64,000 bases of DNA from Hyphodiscus hymeniophilus. Lineage: Eukaryota > Ascomycota > Leotiomycetes > Helotiales > Hyphodiscaceae. Below, piece after piece: positions 59,301 through 64,000 of the stretch. The DNA lies in assembly GCA_016508695.1 (NCBI GenBank), contig VNKQ01000005.1, forward strand, positions 1,860,001 to 1,924,000, in the 5' to 3' direction. The notes beneath the pieces were generated by a model, which was not told where the DNA came from, ran no database searches, and was given only the letters and a program-made list of their open reading frames with translations. A program made the position numbers and the translations under genes. Numbering within the stretch: position 1 is the stretch's first letter; each line of letters starts with the position of its first letter.

Positions 59301-62300
59301 TCGATTGAGATCTACGTTCAACGCGTTAACCCGGCTCGAGCTCCCGCTGTCATTGGTGGACTACTCGACGTTGATTGTGATGAGGCCATCATCAAGAATC
59401 TTCTTACTACCGTCAATCCCGCTTCTATTCCGATCGACGAACTTGTCAGCGAGGTCGAATCAAGAAACCGCCTGAAGATCTTATTGCCGTTCCTCGAAGC
59501 CACATTGGCTCAAGGCAATCAACAACAGGCTGTTTACAATGCTCTCGCGAAGATTTATATCGATAGTAATAACAACCCAGAACGTTTCCTCAAGGAAAAC
59601 GACCAGTACGATCCGTTGACGTAAGTCTTATTCCGCCGACCTGTTCTTGCAAATGGGATCTGGAGCCATGCTCTTGAGCCGTTCACCATTCCTGGAGCTC
59701 CTCCAAAATCCGAACAATACACATGCTAATAAGCAAATAGCGTTGGTAAATACTGCGAACGACGTGATCCCAACTTAGGTATTTATAAATCTCTCTTTCC
59801 CCTCGTTGAAATACTCACTAACGTCTTTTACAGCATTTATCGCCTATTCGAAGGGCCATAATGATCTCGAATTGATCAACGTCACTAACGAGAATTCTAT
59901 GTTCAAGGCGCAAGCTCGTTATATCCTAGAGAGAGCTGATACCGAACTATGGTCCTTTGTCTTGAGTCCAAACAACCTGCACCGCCGCTCTGTTATTGAT
60001 CAAGTTGTCTCTACCGCCGTCCCCGAGTCCACTGAACCAGACAAGGTTTCTGTGGCAGTTCAATCTTTCCTCGCAGCTGATTTGCCAGTCGAGTTGATCG
60101 AGTTGCTTGAGAAGATCGTGCTTGAGCCGTCACCATTCTCAGACAATGAAAATCTACAAAACCTTCTTATCCTCACCGCAACCAAGGCCGACAAGGGTAA
60201 GGTCATGGATTACATCAATAGACTTGATGCCTACAACGCTCCTGACATCGCTGGTATCTGCATTGACGTTGGGCTCTATGAGGAAGCCTTCGAGGTCTAT
60301 AAGAAAATTAATGACCACAAGAGTGCAGCCAACGTTTTGGTCGAGCACATTGTCAGCATCGATCGTGCACAGGAATATGCCGAACGAGTTGAGCTTCCCG
60401 AGGTCTGGAGCACAGTTGCCAAGGCTCAATTGGATGGTCTCCGCGTCAGCAATGGCATTGCCTCTTACATCCGTGCTGAGGATCCTAGCAATTACGACGA
60501 AGTCATTGACATCGCTACTCATGCTGGCAAGGATGAGGATCTGATCAAATATCTCCGAATGGCACGCAAGACTCTACGGGAACCTCCCATTGACACCGCT
60601 CTGGCTTTCGCTTATGCGCGTACCGACCAACTCAGCGAATTGGAAGACTTCCTTCGCGGTACCAACGTTGGTATGTAGAACACTGCTTTCTCCCCCTCCC
60701 CAATGTTGTTAACCATGGTTACTATGGCCTCTGATCAATACTTTCATTGGACTTGAAATATCGCTATCATTATCAATCGTTTACTAATATGTGCTTTTGT
60801 ACAGCGAATATTGAAGAGTCCGGAGATAAGGCATACGCTGAGGGATTCCACCAAGCTGCCAAGATCTTCTTCACTAGCATTAGTAACTGGGCGAAGCTTG
60901 CAACCACTCTTGTTCATCTCGAGGATTACCAAGCTGCTGTTGAGTGCGCTCGAAAGGCAAATAACATCAAGGTTTGGAAGCAAGTCAACGCTGCATGTGT
61001 AGAGAAGAAGGAATTCCGCCTTGCCCAAATCTGTGGTCTGAACTTGATCATTGATGCCGAGGAGTTGCAAGATCTTGTCAAGCAGTATGAGCGCAACGGT
61101 TACTTTGATGAGTTGATTGCTGTCCTCGAACAAGGTCTGGGTCTAGAACGAAGGTTAGTCCTCTCCATTTCGTTCATTTTGGAAAATTTCTATGTAAACA
61201 CGGCTAACTCTAACCTTCAGCCACATGGGGATATTTACATCGCTGGGGGTTGCTTTGTCCAAATATCATCCAGAGCGCACCATGGAGCATTTGAAACTGT
61301 TTTGGTCTCGGATCAATATTCCTAAGGTACTTAAAGCCTGCGAGGAGGCTCAACTTTGGCCAGAGCTTGTCTTCCTGTACTGCCATTACGATGAATGGGA
61401 CAACGCAGCTCTTGCCATGATGGAGCGCGCTGCCGATGCTTGGGAGCACCACTCTTTCAAGGACATCATCGTTAAGGTTGCCAACTTGGAGATCTATTAC
61501 CGCGCCCTCAACTTTTACCTCCAAGAGCAACCCTCTCTGATCACCGATCTTCTTCAAGCTTTAACTCCGAGAATCGATGTCAACCGTGTGGTCAAGATGT
61601 TCGAGAAGTCTGACAACATTCCTCTCATCAAACCCTTCCTTCTCAATGTTCAATCGCAGAACAAGAAGACTGTCAACAGCGCCATCAATGATCTCCTGAT
61701 CGAGGAGGAGGACTACAAGACCCTACGTGACTCTGTTGAGAGTTACGACAATTATGATCCTGTAGAGTTGGCTCAACGATTGGAACGGCACGAGCTTGTT
61801 TTCTTCCGTCAGATTGCTGCCAACATTTACCGCAAGAACAAGCGTTGGGAGAAGTCGATTGCTTTGTCGAAGCAGGACAAGTTATTCAAGGATGCTATTG
61901 AGACTGCCGCCACCTCTGGCAAGTCAGATGTCGTTGAGGAGTTGCTTAGATATGTAAGTTTAACAGTATTCGCTACCATTGTAATTTCTGACTTTCCAAT
62001 AGTTTGTCGATATTGGCAGCCGCGAATGCTATGTTGGCATGCTGTATGCTTGCTACGATTTGATTCCGATACACGTTGTCATGGAGATCTCGTGGCGTCA
62101 CGGTCTGACCGATTTCACGATGCCCTTCATGATCAACTACCTTGCGCAGGCAAGCTCTACGATCGAGATGTTGAAGAATGATAACGAGGAGCGCAAGTCT
62201 CGGGAGAAGTCGCACGAGAAAGAGGAGAACAATACACCCATTCTCGGGGGATCTCGGCTTATGATCACCGCTGGCCCTGCTGGACGACAATCCCCGGCTC

Positions 62301-62356
62301 CGTTCCCACAAACGAACGGTTTCGCTCCGCAACCCACTGGTTACGCAGGATTTTAA
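56339..62356 (+). CDS. CHC1: Clathrin heavy chain
   Basis: The triskelion-forming coat protein of endocytic and trans-Golgi vesicles. Twelve exons keep phase and give 1683 aa: 56339-56404, 56482-56508, 56559-56930, 56983-57478, 57593-58225, 58379-59080, 59176-59620, 59741-59778, 59834-60670, 60805-61153, 61221-61953 and 62003-62356. The N-terminal beta-propeller starts MSSSMLPIKFNELLMLTSAG and includes TLESDSFICIREK and GVNRKGQVLSVVVDE. The linker and the CHCR repeats follow, for example HYDRPRIAQLSEQAGLSQRA, YCERRDPNLAFIAYSKGHND and LERSHMGIFTSLGVALSKYHPER. The trimerisation region is RHGLTDFTMPFMINYLAQ. The fungal tail ends PQPTGYAGF. Exons 2 and 8 are very short (27 and 38 nt). The acceptor at 57592 (CAAAG|TT) is chosen over an earlier CAG because it restores GIVGVNRKG. 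Confidence 0.96.
58251..58319 (+). ncRNA. Possible intronic box C/D snoRNA (weak)
   Basis: In the 153-nt fifth clathrin intron, a 4-bp stem (CTAT with ATAG) encloses a C-like box TGATGC, a D' box CTGA (58283-58286), a C'-like box TGACGA and a D box CTGA (58311-58314). The order and the length of 69 nt fit a C/D snoRNA, but the C box departs from RTGATGA and I could not match either guide to rRNA. The same bases also stay open as a 34-codon frame. Confidence 0.22.
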
Positions 62357-64000
62357 GGCGAGATTGTGGAGTCCGGGTATACATAATGATGATTGGACGT
62401 GTGGACTGTGGGGTCCTGCTTCACGGACAGCGGGGATATTTCGTGGGGATTCTTGCACATGACCTACCTCGAGTGTATTCTATGCATTTCAGGTGGACTT
62501 TAATGTTGGGGTGTATCATACGTATACTCACCAGCATGTCTGTAATGATAGGAGCGTTTCTTGCTTTTACTAGATTCTCGGATGTATTCTGATAAAAGCC
62601 CTTCCATCCGCAACGATTCTGACTCGGTGCGTGGACTTTGTGCATTGCATTTACAGTGGTACTGGCTTCTTACCGTAATCTCACAATCGATGTCACAACA
62701 GCTTCTAACTACCGTCTTGGACTCTTGGCCGTCTTGGGATCTGAACGAGGTTTGGTTATATCCGCGAAAGCTTGCGTTGGGCAACCGTGAGGCTTTCGCA
62801 AACACTTGGCTCTGACCTTGGCAGGTAATGTTATGGGCTCGGTAGATTTTACATTCCATACGAGTGATCTTTTAAATCGCGGGACAAGCTCGAGAGCCAA
62901 GCCATGGTTGGGGATACTTGCATAACCACCACTGAACTGCCAAGTAAATAGGTAACCCAGACTCGCGCAGGATGGACAGGATAACAGTCCAGAGGATACG
63001 ACTTCTTCTGCATCCTTCTTTTGCGGCTATAGCCGGTCAGTTGCAGTGCTAGTTTCCATCATTGTCCCCAGACAGGCGGCGGACAGCTTCGGTTCTGCTT
63101 TGAAAAGCTTTATGCATACAGATTGTGGTGGTAGGTAGGTTGCCATATATAAATCGTCATGTACCTCGCACCATCCTCATGCAGCATCTCACGCCTCAAT
63201 ATCCAGTGTTGGTTGTGCAATTATTGCAGCTGTGATAAATTCTCCCTCCTCTCCGCCCTGCCCCCAAGCACGCCAAGCTGCCACAAGCATCTCCGCCCTG
63301 CGTCCCACGAAACCGGCCGTTGCTGCTGTACGTTGTCGCCCTGCTGCAACCACGATGTCACAGGTCCACAGCAACAAGTAAAACAACAACAACAACATTA
63401 GCACTACCACCACGTACTCTTATCAGTGGAAGAATTTCGCTCGATCTTTGGACTAATTGCATCACGTTTCGAAGCCAATTCTTCCCCCCTCCCCCCCCCC
63501 ACCAAGCCTCTTCGATTGCAAGATCTCATATCGCTGAGCATTTATTGGGTGTAAGAGACGAGCTGTACTGGGTATTACAGTAAACGACAGGGAAGAGCGC
63601 CATAGCTCCTCTGGTGCGGGCTCGGTACAGTACAGTACAGTAGTAGGATAGAGAATAGCTCCTGCCAACCCCACCACGCACGAAACCGGCACACCTCCTT
63701 CAAACATAAAGCCGAGCTACCTCATTCTTCCATTCAACCATTCAACCATTCAACCATTCAACAATTCTATCTTCCTACTCCAAACTCTGCGCTCGCCCTT
63801 CCTCTACAACATTATTACCCATCAACCAGCCAGCTTGCATTCGCACCACCTCAATTATTCAATTCTAGGAGAAGCATCAATCAATCCATTGAGCTCCGAG
63901 CTCAGGACAAACCTCCTCACCGAGGGTCCTTAGCTCGACTGAACACATACAATATCCCTCCCTAGAGTCATCAGCTCTCCCCCAACAGACTCGATCCACC
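62357..64000. promoter_or_regulatory. Clathrin 3' flank and probable promoter/leader of a gene beyond the window
   Basis: No supported coding region. From about 63160 the sequence becomes C/T-rich with CCACAAGCATC, CAACAACAACAAC and a C-tract of CCCCCCTCCCCCCCCCC at 63485-63502. A GTACA repeat lies at 63625-63643 and a tandem octamer at 63731-63762. This composition is typical of long fungal leaders, so a plus-strand gene probably starts just right of the window. Confidence 0.45.
63731..63762 (+). repeat. Tandem octamer repeat, four copies of CATTCAAC
   Basis: Four perfect head-to-tail copies of CATTCAAC occur, followed by a partial fifth (AATTC). It lies in pyrimidine-rich leader-like sequence at the right edge. 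Confidence 0.8.

Noticed and set aside
1..64000. CRISPR arrays, prokaryotic operons and transposable elements
   Set aside because: Spliceosomal introns throughout exclude a prokaryotic origin. No regularly spaced repeats, terminal inverted repeats, LTRs, transposase or reverse transcriptase frames were seen.

Overview
The window is nuclear DNA of a filamentous ascomycete. Genes are split by short (about 45-60 nt) GT-AG introns with CTAAC/CTAAT-like branch points, the 5S rRNA is dispersed, and the gene set is typical of Pezizomycotina (Zn2Cys6 regulator with a fungal-specific domain, CYP504-type P450, 14-TM MFS, HHE-domain protein). The protein sequences feel closest to Leotiomycetes, but that is an impression, not a computed placement. 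No transposon, CRISPR array or recognisable tRNA was seen. Exon coordinates were derived by hand from splice motifs, reading-frame phase and family conservation.

Layout. 1.3-4.7 kb (-): condensin subunit 2 (BRN1), whose 699-nt intron holds a 5S rRNA gene on the same strand. 5.2-8.5 kb (+): cation/Ca2+ exchanger. 9.1-10.9 kb (+): cytochrome b2-type FMN dehydrogenase. 11.7-14.6 kb (+): six-exon membrane protein of unknown function. 15.4-24.6 kb (+): five co-directional accessory genes: N-carbamoyl amidohydrolase (beta-alanine synthase family), CYP504-like P450 with a frameshift in a G run, HHE hemerythrin-like protein, dihydropyrimidinase/hydantoinase, and FAD phenol hydroxylase-like monooxygenase. 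25.9-27.2 kb (+): eIF3m. 27.6-28.6 kb (-): UMP/CMP kinase with a mitochondrial-type, membrane-anchored first exon. 29.2-31.8 kb (-): Zn2Cys6 transcription factor with a 17-nt micro-exon and an 11-nt splice-like remnant that breaks its frame. 31.9-34.3 kb is gene-poor. 34.3-40.0 kb (+): ECM29 proteasome adaptor. 40.8-42.4 kb (+): UBA-UAS-UIM-UBX protein. 43.4-45.7 kb (+): Ste20/GCK kinase. 46.8-48.3 kb (+): apparently decaying BTB-like gene. 48.7-49.6 kb (-): DUF1640/Fmp32-like mitochondrial protein, divergent from eIF2-gamma (50.0-51.6 kb, +). 53.0-55.1 kb (+): MFS transporter. 56.3-62.4 kb (+): clathrin heavy chain. The last 1.6 kb looks like the promoter and leader of a gene beyond the window.

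Most genes are housekeeping (chromosome condensation, translation initiation, proteasome, ubiquitin/Cdc48, endocytosis, nucleotide metabolism). The accessory block at 15.4-24.6 kb is the most system-like part. A ring-opening hydantoinase/dihydropyrimidinase and an N-carbamoyl amidohydrolase are consecutive steps of one pathway, and two aromatic-ring hydroxylases lie among them. This suggests either reductive pyrimidine breakdown next to unrelated oxygenases, or an uncharacterised route for aryl-hydantoin or aryl-ureide compounds.
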